From positions 7,196,501 to 7,260,500 of the forward strand of contig NZ_CP108109.1 in assembly GCF_036199905.1 (NCBI RefSeq): a DNA stretch of 64,000 bases, in the 5' to 3' direction. Below are positions 24,868 through 33,009 of the stretch, in pieces. The translations under genes and the position numbers were made by a program. Every line of letters starts with the position of its first letter. The first letter of the stretch is position 1. Source of the DNA: Streptomyces sp. NBC_00223. GTDB taxonomy: Bacteria; Actinomycetota; Actinomycetes; Streptomycetales; Streptomycetaceae. The notes below the pieces were generated by a model, which saw only the letters and a program-made list of their open reading frames with translations, did no database searches and was not told the DNA's origin.

Positions 24868-25203
24868 ATGCTCGTGCTCGATCTGACCGGCGTCGGCGAC
24901 CGGCAGGGGTTCATGGACAGGGCCGCCGCCGACCTGCGCCTTCCCGACTGGTTCGGGCGGAACTGGGACGCGCTCGCGGACTGCCTCACGGACCTGTCCT
25001 GGTGGCCCGTCGAGCCCGGCGGGCGGCGGCTGCACGTACGCGGCTGGCAGTCGTTCGCCGCCGCGCTGCCCCGCGAGTGGCGGATCGTGAAGGACATCCT
25101 GCGCGACGCCGAGATCTTCTGGCGGCACACCGACAGCGAACTGACCGTGGTCCTGGAGGAAGGCACGAACCCGGATCCGGAAGTCCAGGAGGTTCGCCCG
25201 TAG
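24868..25203 (+). CDS. Barstar-family protein
   Basis: A 111-residue protein of the barstar (barnase inhibitor) family. The characteristic segment is LPDWFGRNWDALADCLTDLS, the helix and loop that block the RNase active site, followed by the C-terminal beta/alpha part ending in ELTVVLEEG. In Streptomyces such proteins are inhibitors of secreted guanyl-specific RNases. No RNase gene is adjacent, so its target is not in view. ATG 24868 fits the family start; in-frame ATGs at 24841 and 24847 would add a few residues. It ends 24 bases before guaB1. Confidence 0.85.
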   Translation: MLVLDLTGVGDRQGFMDRAAADLRLPDWFGRNWDALADCLTDLSWWPVEPGGRRLHVRGWQSFAAALPREWRIVKDILRDAEIFWRHTDSELTVVLEEGTNPDPEVQEVRP

Positions 25204-25227
25204 GCAGCGGGGCTTTCCCATGCAAAT

Positions 25228-26676
25228 ATGAAGTACGTGCGTTTCCTTAATGGTGCAGACCCCGGGTACGACCTGACCTACGACGACGTCTTCATGGTGC
25301 CGAGCCGCAGCGCGGTCGGTTCCCGCCAGGGCGTGGACCTGCGGTCCCCCGACGGGACGGGCACGACGATCCCGCTGGTGGTGGCCAATATGACCGCCAT
25401 CGCGGGCCGCCGGATGGCCGAGACCGTCGCCCGCCGCGGCGGCCTGGTGGTCATCCCGCAGGACATCCCGATCGACGTGGTCACCGAGGTGATCGGCTGG
25501 GTCAAGCAGCGCCACCTGGTGCTCGACACCCCGATCACGCTGTCGCCCGCCCAGACCGTCGCCGACGCCCTGTCCCTGCTGCCCAAGCGGGCGCACGGCG
25601 CGGGCGTGGTGATCGAGGACGGGCGCCCGGTCGGCGTCGTCACCGAGTCCGACCTGACCGGCGTGGACCGCTTCACCCAGCTGTCCGAGGTGATGAGCAG
25701 GGACCTGCTGCTGCTCGACGCCGACATCGACCCGCGCGACGCCTTCAACCGCCTGGAGGACGCGCACCGCAAGCTCGCCCCCGCGGTGGACGCCGACGGC
25801 AGGCTGGCCGGCATCCTCACCCGGACCGGCGCCCTGCGGGCCACGCTCTACGAACCCGCCGTGGACGCGCACGGGCGGCTGCGGATCGCCGCCGCCGTGG
25901 GCATCAACGGCGACGTGGCGGGCAAGGCCAAGCTGCTGCTCGACGCGGGTGTGGACACCCTCGTCGTGGACACCGCCCACGGCCACCAGGAGTCGATGCT
26001 CTCGGCCGTGGCCGCCGTCCGCGCGCTGGACCCCCGGGTGCCGGTCGCCGCGGGCAACGTGGTCTCCGCCGGCGGTGTGCGCGACCTGATCGAGGCCGGG
26101 GCCGACATCGTCAAGGTCGGCGTCGGGCCCGGCGCGATGTGCACCACCCGGATGATGACCGGCGTCGGGCGTCCGCAGTTCTCCGCGGTCCTGGAGTGCG
26201 CCGCCGAGGCGCGCAGGCACGGCAAGCACGTCTGGGCCGACGGCGGGGTGCGGCACCCGCGCGATGTGGCCATGGCGCTCGCCGCCGGGGCGTCCAATGT
26301 GATGGTCGGCTCGTGGTTCGCCGGTACGCACGAGTCGCCCGGCGACCTCCAGCAGTCCGCGGACGGGCGGCTGTACAAGGAGTCGTTCGGCATGGCCTCG
26401 GCCCGCGCGGTGCGCAACCGTACGAGCGAGGAGTCGGCGTACGACCGGGCCCGCAAGGCGCTGTTCGAGGAGGGCATCTCCACCTCGCGGATGTTCCTCG
26501 ACCCGGCCAGGCCCGGCGTGGAGGACCTGATCGACTCGGTGATCGCCGGGGTGCGCAGCTCCTGCACCTACGCGGGCGCCGGCTCGCTCGCGGAGTTCGC
26601 CGAGCGGGCGGTCGTCGGCGTCCAGAGCGCGGCCGGATACGCCGAGGGCCAGCCGCTGCACGCGAGCTGGCAGTAG
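25228..26676 (+). CDS. guaB1: GuaB1-type IMPDH-related protein (probable GMP reductase)
   Basis: A 482-residue TIM-barrel protein of the GuaB1 family, which in mycobacteria has been described as a GMP reductase, recycling GMP to IMP, rather than IMP dehydrogenase. A CBS pair sits at about residues 95-200. The catalytic loop GPGAMCTTRMMTGVG gives Cys305, with WADGGVRHPRDVAMALAAGA and GSWFAGTHESPG as nucleotide-binding segments. ATG 25228 has no clear Shine-Dalgarno sequence and lies only 24 bases after the barstar-like gene, so translation may rely on coupling or a leaderless transcript. Family assignment is firm; GMP reductase activity follows from published family members. Confidence 0.9.
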   Translation: MKYVRFLNGADPGYDLTYDDVFMVPSRSAVGSRQGVDLRSPDGTGTTIPLVVANMTAIAGRRMAETVARRGGLVVIPQDIPIDVVTEVIGWVKQRHLVLDTPITLSPAQTVADALSLLPKRAHGAGVVIEDGRPVGVVTESDLTGVDRFTQLSEVMSRDLLLLDADIDPRDAFNRLEDAHRKLAPAVDADGRLAGILTRTGALRATLYEPAVDAHGRLRIAAAVGINGDVAGKAKLLLDAGVDTLVVDTAHGHQESMLSAVAAVRALDPRVPVAAGNVVSAGGVRDLIEAGADIVKVGVGPGAMCTTRMMTGVGRPQFSAVLECAAEARRHGKHVWADGGVRHPRDVAMALAAGASNVMVGSWFAGTHESPGDLQQSADGRLYKESFGMASARAVRNRTSEESAYDRARKALFEEGISTSRMFLDPARPGVEDLIDSVIAGVRSSCTYAGAGSLAEFAERAVVGVQSAAGYAEGQPLHASWQ

Positions 26677-26777
26677 CCGTACGAGGTCCCCGGCGGGAGG
26701 CGCCGCGACGCGCCCCCGCCGGTTCCTCGCGCGCGCTCGTACCGGAACGGCGTGCGCGGAGGTGCGAGACTCCGGCT

Positions 26778-27233
26778 GTGCCGCTCAATGAACTCGACGA
26801 ACGTATCGTCCACGCCCTCGCCGTCGACGCCCGCCGCTCCTACGCCGACATCGGCGCCGAGGTGGGGCTGTCCGCGCCCGCCGTCAAGCGCCGGGTCGAC
26901 CGGCTGCTGGCCGCGGGCGCGATCACCGGTTTCACCGTACGGGTCGACCCGGCCGCGCTCGGCTGGCACACCGAGGCGCTGGTGGAGCTGTACTGCCGGC
27001 ACAACACCTCGCCCTCGGACATCCGGCGCGGGCTGTCCCGTTACCCGGAGGTGGCCTCCGCCTCCACGGTCACCGGCGAGGCGGACGCGGTGGTCCAGGT
27101 CTTCGCCTCCGACGTACGGCACTTCGAACGCGTGCTGGAGCGGATCGCGGGCGAGCCCTTCGTGACGCGCACGAAGTCCGTGCTGGTGCTGTCGCCCCTG
27201 CTGCGCCGTTACGGGGCCGGCGTCCCGGACTGA
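26778..27233 (+). CDS. Lrp/AsnC-family transcriptional regulator
   Basis: A 151-residue regulator of the feast/famine type. Residues 3-60 are the winged HTH (NELDERIVHALAVDARRSYA, SAPAVKRRVDRLLAAGAITG). Residues 65-145 form the RAM ligand-binding domain that binds amino acids and builds dimers or octamers. The GTG at 26778 is the only reasonable start; the Shine-Dalgarno spacing is loose. It is upstream of the PRC-barrel gene and some distance before the lysine-degrading davAB pair, which could be a target, though no site is identified. Confidence 0.92.
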   Translation: MPLNELDERIVHALAVDARRSYADIGAEVGLSAPAVKRRVDRLLAAGAITGFTVRVDPAALGWHTEALVELYCRHNTSPSDIRRGLSRYPEVASASTVTGEADAVVQVFASDVRHFERVLERIAGEPFVTRTKSVLVLSPLLRRYGAGVPD

Positions 27234-27297
27234 GCCGCGCGCCGGGCGGCCTGCTCCGGCCTGCTTACGAAATGTCGCGATTGAAGATGATTGAGAT

Positions 27298-27322
27298 GTT
27301 TTGGCACCTCCGCTGAGGTAAC
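27298..27322 (+). promoter_or_regulatory. Candidate SigB-type stress promoter
   Basis: GTTTT (27298-27302) followed after 14 bases by GGTAAC (27317-27322) resembles the SigB-family consensus GTTT-N14-16-GGGTA. It lies about 46 bases before the start of the PRC-barrel/DUF2382 gene, a family often tied to stress responses. The match is partial. Confidence 0.35.
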
Positions 27323-27367
27323 GCGGTGAGTGAGGCCCTAACGGCCACGGCAGCACGAGGAGGCGAC

Positions 27368-28384
27368 ATGATCACGCGCGAGCAGATACCCCAAGTCGTG
27401 GGTAATCCGGTCCACGACGCTCAGGGGAAGAAGATCGGCGATGCCAAGCACATGTACCTGGACGACGCCACCGGCGACCCGGAATGGGTGACGGTAAAGA
27501 CCGGCTTCTTCGGCAACAACGAGACCTTCGTGCCGACGCGTGCCGCTCGCCTCGTTCAGGACCATCTGGAGGTCCCGTACGAGAAGGACCAGGTCAAGGG
27601 CGCGCCGAACGTCGACGTGGACTCGGGCGGGCATCTGTCCGCCGAGGAGGAGCGGCATCTGTACCGCTACTACGGACTGGAGTCCAAGGGCGCGCCGATG
27701 TCGGCGCCGGGGACCGGCGAGAAGGCCGGCGAGGCCGGAACCGCAGCGGGGGCCGCGGGCGCGGCCGGGGCGGCGGGAGCCGCCGGGCGCCAGTCGCGTA
27801 CGCCGGAAGCCGCGAGCAGGACCGGGCCGACGTCCGACACGGGCAAGGCAGCGGGACTGTCCGGCAGTGAGGCCGGAGTCGGTACGGGGTCGGCCGGATA
27901 CGCGGCCGGACGTACGGGAGCGGCCGAGCGCCTCGGGCCCGACGCCCTGAGCACCGAGGACGACGCGATGACGCGCTCCGAGGAGGAACTGCACGTCAAG
28001 GTCCAGAGTCAGGAGACCGGGCGGGCACGGCTGCGCAAGTTCGTGGACGTCGAGGAGGCCGAGGAGACCGTGCCGATCCGGCACGAGGAGATCCGGCTGG
28101 AGCGCGAGCCCATCACCGAGAAGAACCGGGACGCGGCGCGCAGCGGGCCGGAGATCAGCGAGGCCGAGTACACGGTCACGCTCCACGAGGACAAGCCCGT
28201 CATCGAGACGGAGGTCGTCCCGAAGGAGCGGGTGCGGATGCGGATCGAGGAGCACACGGAGGAGAGGACAGTTCACGGGCGTGTCCGCAAGGAGAGGATC
28301 GAGGCGGACACGACGGAGGAGAGCGGCGGCAAGGGCGGGGCCGAGGGGGAGCCTGGGCGGGGGCGCGACCAGCGATTCCGCTGA
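27368..28384 (+). CDS. PRC-barrel and DUF2382 domain protein
   Basis: A 338-residue soluble protein. Residues 1-85 are a PRC-barrel (VGNPVHDAQGKKIGDAKHMY, then VTVKTGFFGNNETFVP). An Ala/Gly-rich disordered linker covers about 110-200, including an AAGAAGAAGAAG run. Residues 205-315 are a DUF2382 domain, a highly charged segment with the family's EELHVKVQSQETGRARLRK and PIRHEEIRLEREPI patterns. These proteins are linked to stress tolerance in bacteria, without known biochemical action. ATG 27368 follows GAGGAGGCGAC. A SigB-like promoter lies upstream. Confidence 0.9.
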   Translation: MITREQIPQVVGNPVHDAQGKKIGDAKHMYLDDATGDPEWVTVKTGFFGNNETFVPTRAARLVQDHLEVPYEKDQVKGAPNVDVDSGGHLSAEEERHLYRYYGLESKGAPMSAPGTGEKAGEAGTAAGAAGAAGAAGAAGRQSRTPEAASRTGPTSDTGKAAGLSGSEAGVGTGSAGYAAGRTGAAERLGPDALSTEDDAMTRSEEELHVKVQSQETGRARLRKFVDVEEAEETVPIRHEEIRLEREPITEKNRDAARSGPEISEAEYTVTLHEDKPVIETEVVPKERVRMRIEEHTEERTVHGRVRKERIEADTTEESGGKGGAEGEPGRGRDQRFR

Positions 28385-28398
28385 CTCCCCACGCCTCC

Positions 28399-28432
28399 AG
28401 GGCGCCCGCCCCCACAAGGGGCCGGGCGCCCT
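28399..28432 (+). terminator. Hairpin after the PRC-barrel gene
   Basis: AGGGCGCCCG (28399-28408) is complementary to CGGGCGCCCT (28423-28432) around a 14-base loop, 15 bases after the stop codon. Confidence 0.6.
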
Positions 28433-28439
28433 CCCCTGC

Positions 28440-29380
28440 GCCCGCCCCCTCGACGGGGCCCTTTCCGCCGCGCGCGAGCGGTTGCCGCTGACGCGGCGGG
28501 GTGGGGGCGGCCCCTTTTCCGCCGCGGCGGGGCTTTTCGCTGGGCGCGGGCCGTTTGCCGCTGGCGCGGCGGGGCGCGGGGTCCGACGGCTGGGCCCCTT
28601 TTCTGCCGCGGCGGCGGGACGCGGGGTGGGCGTGTTCGGCGGTGTGGTGCTGGGCCTTGTGGGCGGGGGTTGTTCGGCACCGCCGGTCCGCGCCGCGGGG
28701 GTTTTCGCCGTTGCGGCGGGAAGAATTTGCCCTTCGGGCAGGGGTCGGTTTTCGGTGGGGGCGAGTCCGGCCAGCCCTTTTCGCTGGGCGCGGGCCGTTT
28801 GCCGCTGGCGCGGCGGGATGTGGGGTCCGACGGCTGGGTCCCTTTTCCGCTGCGGCGGCGGGGTGCGGGGTGGGCGTGTTCGGCGGTGTGGTGCTGGGCC
28901 TTGTGGGCGGGGGTTGTTCGGCACCGCCGGTCCGCGCCGCGGGGGTTCCCGCCGTTGCGGCGGGAAGAATTTGCCCTTCGGGCGGGGGTCGGTTTTCGGT
29001 GGGGGGCGAGTCCGGCCAGGCCCTTTTCGCTGGGCGCGGGCCGTTTTGCCGCTGGCGCGGCGGGGTGTGGGGCCCGAGGGCTGGGCCCCTTTTCCGCTGA
29101 CGCCCCTTTTCCGCCGCGGCGGCGGGGTGCGGGGTGGGCGTGTTCGGCGGTGTCGGCACCGCCGGTCCGCGCCGCAGGGGTTTTCGCCGTTGCGGCGGAA
29201 AGAAACTGCCCGTCGGGCCGGGGGCTCGGTATTCGGCGGGCCCGGCGCCCGACAGGCTCCCGCCGCTGTGGCGGGGAGGATTGCCCTCCTCGGGCGCGAG
29301 GTCGGTTGTGGCGGGGCGGGCCCCGACGGGCTGTCGCCGTTGCGGCGGGCAAGGTTCGCCCCCTCGGGCGGGGCCCGGAC
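28440..29380 (+). repeat. Array of ~245-bp imperfect tandem repeats in a gene-free region
   Basis: The segment starting CTTTTCGCTGGGCGCGGGCC occurs at 28533, 28777 and 29023 (periods 244 and 246), and each unit contains GTGTTCGGCGGTGT, TTGTTCGGCACCGCCGGTCC and CCGTTGCGGCGGGAAGAA in the same order. A shorter, more diverged copy runs from about 29100, with further fragments of CGCCGTTGCGGCGG to 29350. A related single copy lies at 38440-38580. Open frames through the array in several phases show no protein family and shift between units, so it is non-coding. The rest of the gap to 29537 should hold the davAB promoter; GGCGCAATG occurs at 29393 and 29446. Confidence 0.85.
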
Positions 29381-29537
29381 GTGGCGGAGGTCGGCGCAAT
29401 GGATCGCTGCATTCCGCAGGAAAGACGCAACGAATCGCACCGGGAGGCGCAATGTTCGCGTCTTGTCGGTCACCGCAGGTGGGCCGTAGCGTCGAAGGGT
29501 CCCCCCGAGACCCCGCTGACCAGGCGAAAGAGGCCGC

Positions 29538-30371
29538 ATGCCCCCGTTGCGCACCGCGCTGCTGCAAGGCCCCTGCGGCATGCCCGCCGACGTCGGGGAA
29601 AGCCTGCGCGTCCTGGACGACGCGGCCGCCGACGCCGCGCGCCGCGGCGCCCGCCTGCTGATCACCAGCGAACTCTTCCTGACCGGCTACGCCCTCGGCG
29701 CCACCGCCGGAACCCGCGCGGAACCCGCCGACGGCCCCTCCTGCCACCGCGTCGCCGAAATCGCCGCCCGGCACCGTATCGCCGTCGTGCACGGCTACCC
29801 CGAGCGCGACGGGGACGCCGTACACAACGCCGTACGCCTCACCGGCCCCGACGGCTCCGCGCTGGCCGACTACCGCAAGACCCACCTGTTCGGCGACTGG
29901 GAGCGGGCCGCCTTCACCCCGGGCGGGCAGCCCGTCGTACAGGCCGAACTGGACGGCGTCCGGATCGGCCTGCTCGTCTGCTACGACGTCGAATTCCCCG
30001 AGGCCGTCCGCGCGCACGCGCTGGCCGGCACCGAACTGCTCGCCGTACCCACCGCGCTGATGCGGCCGTACGAATTCGTCGCGCACACCCTCGTCCCGGC
30101 CCGCGCCTACGAGAACGGTCTGCACATCGCGTACGTCAACCGCTGCGGCCCGGAGGGCGAGGAGCACTTCGCCGGGCTGAGCTGCCTCGCGGGACCCGAC
30201 GGCGCCGTACGGGCCCGCGCGGGCACCGGCCCCGAACTGCTCGTCGCCGACGCAAACCCCGAGGTGCTGCGCGCGGCCCGCGCCGAGACCCCGTATCTGG
30301 CCGACCGCCGCCCCGAGCTGTACGGCTCGCTCAGCCGCACCCCCACCGCCCCCAGGAGAACCGCCCCATGA
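29538..30371 (+). CDS. davA: 5-aminovaleramide amidohydrolase (nitrilase family)
   Basis: A 277-residue carbon-nitrogen hydrolase with the complete catalytic triad: Glu45 (TSELFLTGY), Lys114 (YRKTHLFGDWER) and Cys148 (LLVCYDVEFPE). It is coupled to and precedes a lysine 2-monooxygenase, whose product 5-aminovaleramide would be hydrolysed here to 5-aminovalerate, the davBA route of lysine degradation in pseudomonads. The ATG at 29538 has GAAAGAGG upstream. Gene order is A-B. No davT or davD follow, so the remaining steps to glutarate must be elsewhere. Without its partner it would be called only a nitrilase-family amidase. Confidence 0.88.
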   Translation: MPPLRTALLQGPCGMPADVGESLRVLDDAAADAARRGARLLITSELFLTGYALGATAGTRAEPADGPSCHRVAEIAARHRIAVVHGYPERDGDAVHNAVRLTGPDGSALADYRKTHLFGDWERAAFTPGGQPVVQAELDGVRIGLLVCYDVEFPEAVRAHALAGTELLAVPTALMRPYEFVAHTLVPARAYENGLHIAYVNRCGPEGEEHFAGLSCLAGPDGAVRARAGTGPELLVADANPEVLRAARAETPYLADRRPELYGSLSRTPTAPRRTAP

Positions 30372-32071
30372 CGTCCGTGCCCACCGCCGTCCACGACGAG
30401 CAGCACGCCGAGGCACAGGCACAGCCGCCGATCACCATGGTCGGCCCCGACTTCCCGTACCCCTACGACGACTTCCTCGCCCACCCCGCGGGCCTCGGCT
30501 CGGTGCCGGCGACCGAGCACGGCACCGAGGTCGCCGTCATCGGCGGCGGGCTCTCCGGGATCGTCACGGCGTACGAGCTGATGAAGATGGGCCTGCGGCC
30601 GGTCGTCTACGAGGCCGACCGGATCGGCGGCCGGCTGCGTACCGTCACCTTCGACGGCTGCGACCCCGGCCTGACCGCCGAGATGGGCGCGATGCGCTTC
30701 CCGCCGTCGTCCACGGCCTTCCAGCACTACGTGGACCTGGTCGGGCTGACCACCCGGCCGTTCCCCAACCCGCTGGCGCCCTGCACCCCGTCCACCGTCG
30801 TGGACCTCAAGGGCGAGACGCACTACGCCACCCGCGTGGAGGACCTGCCCGAGGTCTACCACCAGGTGATGCACGCCTGGAACGCCTGCCTGGAGGACGG
30901 CGCCGACTTCTCGGCGATGCAGCACGCCCTGCGGACCAGGGACGTTCCGGCGATCCGGGCGATCTGGTCCACGCTCGTCGACAAGCTCGACAACCAGACC
31001 TTCTACGGCTTCCTCTGCGACTCCCCGTCCTTCAAGTCCTTCCGGCACCGGGAGATCTTCGGCCAGGTCGGCTTCGGCACCGGCGGCTGGGACACCGACT
31101 TCCCCAACTCCATCCTGGAGATCCTGCGGGTCGTCTACACCGGCGCGGACGACGACCACCGCGGCATCGTCGGCGGCAGCCAGCAGCTCCCGCTGCGGCT
31201 GTGGGAACGCGCGCCCGACAAGGCCGTGCACTGGCCAGAAGGGACCTCGCTGCGCTCCCTGCACGGCGGCGAGCCCCGCCCGGCCGTCACCGGGCTGCAC
31301 CGCACGGCGGGCAACCGGATCACCGTCACCGACGCCTCCGGCGACATCCGCACGTACCGGGCCGCGGTCTTCACCGCGCAGAGCTGGATGCTGCTGTCCA
31401 AGATCTCCTGCGACGACTCGCTCTTCCCGATCGACCACTGGACGGCCATCGAACGCACCCACTACATGGAGTCCAGCAAGCTCTTCGTACCGGTCGACCG
31501 GCCGTTCTGGCTCGACAAGGACCCGCGCACCGGCCGGGACGTGATGTCGATGACGCTCACCGACCGGATGACCCGCGGCACGTATCTGCTCGACGACGGG
31601 CCCGACCGCCCGGCCGCGATCTGCCTGTCGTACACCTGGTGCGACGACAGCAGCAAGTGGCTGCCGCTGAGCGCGCGCGAGCGGATGGAGGTCATGCTCA
31701 AGTCGCTCGGCGAGATCTACCCGGGCGTGGACATCAGAAAGCACATCATCGGCAACCCGGTGACCGTCTCGTGGGAGGACGAGCCCTACTTCATGGGCGC
31801 GTTCAAGGCGAACCTGCCGGGGCACTACCGCTACCAGCGGCGGCTGTTCACCCACTTCGTGCAGGAGACGCTGCCCGCCGACAAGCGCGGGATCTTCCTG
31901 GCGGGCGACGACATCTCGTGGACGGCGGGCTGGGCCGAGGGCGCGGTGCAGACCGCGCTCAACGCGGTGTGGGGCGTGATGCACCACCTCGGCGGGACGA
32001 CCGACCCGCTCAACCCCGGCCCCGGCGACGTCTACGACGAGATCGCGCCCGTGCTGCTGCCCGAGGACTGA
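30368..32071 (+). CDS. davB: L-lysine 2-monooxygenase (FAD)
   Basis: A 567-residue flavin amine oxidase-type monooxygenase converting L-lysine to 5-aminovaleramide, CO2 and water. Residues 20-45 (TMVGPDFPYPYDDFLAHPAG) match the N-terminus I know from Pseudomonas DavB. The dinucleotide site is VIGGGLSG (Gly59-x-Gly61-xx-Gly64). VGFGTGGWDTDFPNS, WPEGTSLRSLHGG and FLAGDDISWTAGWAEGAVQT are further shared blocks. Starts at ATG 30368, overlapping the davA stop in ATGA. The related tryptophan and phenylalanine 2-monooxygenases are alternatives, but the matching blocks and the nitrilase partner favour lysine. The last 40 bases overlap the convergent DUF5995 gene. Confidence 0.9.
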   Translation: MTSVPTAVHDEQHAEAQAQPPITMVGPDFPYPYDDFLAHPAGLGSVPATEHGTEVAVIGGGLSGIVTAYELMKMGLRPVVYEADRIGGRLRTVTFDGCDPGLTAEMGAMRFPPSSTAFQHYVDLVGLTTRPFPNPLAPCTPSTVVDLKGETHYATRVEDLPEVYHQVMHAWNACLEDGADFSAMQHALRTRDVPAIRAIWSTLVDKLDNQTFYGFLCDSPSFKSFRHREIFGQVGFGTGGWDTDFPNSILEILRVVYTGADDDHRGIVGGSQQLPLRLWERAPDKAVHWPEGTSLRSLHGGEPRPAVTGLHRTAGNRITVTDASGDIRTYRAAVFTAQSWMLLSKISCDDSLFPIDHWTAIERTHYMESSKLFVPVDRPFWLDKDPRTGRDVMSMTLTDRMTRGTYLLDDGPDRPAAICLSYTWCDDSSKWLPLSARERMEVMLKSLGEIYPGVDIRKHIIGNPVTVSWEDEPYFMGAFKANLPGHYRYQRRLFTHFVQETLPADKRGIFLAGDDISWTAGWAEGAVQTALNAVWGVMHHLGGTTDPLNPGPGDVYDEIAPVLLPED

Positions 32072-32787
32072 GCCGCCCGCGGGCCCGCGATCGGGGTACG
32101 CGGGCCGAGCGGTGTGAGCAGAAAGCGGCCGACCAGGCCGACGGCCTCGTCCAGACCGGTCGCGCACTCGCCGTACGCCTCCGGGGTGCCGCGCAGCGTC
32201 CACAGCAGGCGGGCCGCGGCCCACGCGGCGCCCCTGGCCCGCGCCAGGCTCCACGCGCCGATCAGATGGGTCAGCGGCTCGGCGCTCTCCAGCAGGTCAG
32301 GGCCGGGCATCAGCTCCTCTCGGACCCGTACCTCGATCGAGGTCAGCACCTCGCCGACACGGTCGAAGTCGCCCTCCAGCGCGGCCGGTGCACGCCCGGT
32401 GGCCCGGCAGGTCTCCACGACGGCGAGGGCGAGGTCATGGCCGACATGGGCGTTGATCCCGGCCAGGGCGTACTGGATCGGGCGGATGCCCGGGTGCTCG
32501 CGCATCCGCAGCAGCGGCCGCCAGCAGGCCGGCGGGCGGCGGCCGGCGGCGTCGTCCTCGACGGCGGCGAGATAGCGGCCGGCGAACCGTACGGCCAGCT
32601 CGGCGGCCGCGGGGGTGTCGGCGAACCTGCCGTCCGCCAGCCGCCGCCGTACCTCCTCGGTGACCGAGAGATAGACCCGGTTGAAGACGGCCACACCGTC
32701 GGCGCGGGGGAGGACCGAGTCGAGCGCGCGCATACGGGTCAGGACGGCGGCGACGTCCGTGGGGGCGGGGCGGCGTGCGGTGGTCAT
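32032..32787 (-). CDS. DUF5995 family protein
   Basis: A 251-residue helical protein of the DUF5995 family, recognisable by GINAHVGHDLALAV (about residues 110-123) with conserved His residues that could bind a metal. No signal peptide or membrane helix. Function unknown. Residues after 225 are disordered. The 3' end overlaps davB by 40 bases in convergent orientation. The ATG at 32787 is the first in frame. A LacI-type palindrome lies 104 bases upstream. Confidence 0.85.
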   Translation of the reverse strand: MTTARRPAPTDVAAVLTRMRALDSVLPRADGVAVFNRVYLSVTEEVRRRLADGRFADTPAAAELAVRFAGRYLAAVEDDAAGRRPPACWRPLLRMREHPGIRPIQYALAGINAHVGHDLALAVVETCRATGRAPAALEGDFDRVGEVLTSIEVRVREELMPGPDLLESAEPLTHLIGAWSLARARGAAWAAARLLWTLRGTPEAYGECATGLDEAVGLVGRFLLTPLGPRTPIAGPRAAQSSGSSTGAISS

Positions 32788-32890
32788 ACGGCCAGCGTCC
32801 GCGCGGGCAGGGCCGTGGACGGGCGGCGCGCCGCGGCCGGGGGCCGCGTTCCCGCGCCTGGCGGCGTCGGAGGTATGGGGGCGCGGGCGG

Positions 32891-32904
32891 TGAGAGCGCT
32901 CTCA
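32891..32904. promoter_or_regulatory. LacI-family operator palindrome, copy 1
   Basis: TGAGAGCGCTCTCA is a perfect 14-bp palindrome of the LacI/GalR-family operator type seen before Streptomyces glycan-use genes. It is 104 bases upstream of the DUF5995 start and downstream of the GH64 gene. Confidence 0.6.
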
Positions 32905-32912
32905 CAAAGAGG

Positions 32913-32950
32913 TCCGGCGGGCCCGCCCAAGGGGAGAGGGGCCCGCCGGA
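32913..32950. terminator. 12-bp hairpin after the GH64 glucanase
   Basis: TCCGGCGGGCCC (32913-32924) pairs perfectly with GGGCCCGCCGGA (32939-32950), loop 14 bases, 60 bases beyond the glucanase stop on its strand. Confidence 0.75.
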
Positions 32951-33009
32951 CGCGGGACGGCCGGTCGAAGCGGACGTCCGGTCAGGGAACCGTCAGCCGG
33001 AGGGGACGG

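Noticed and set aside
28200..29430. Very long open frames on both strands through the repeat array and into davAB
   Set aside because: They change frame between repeat units, have no family resemblance and overlap real genes; high GC explains the lack of stops.
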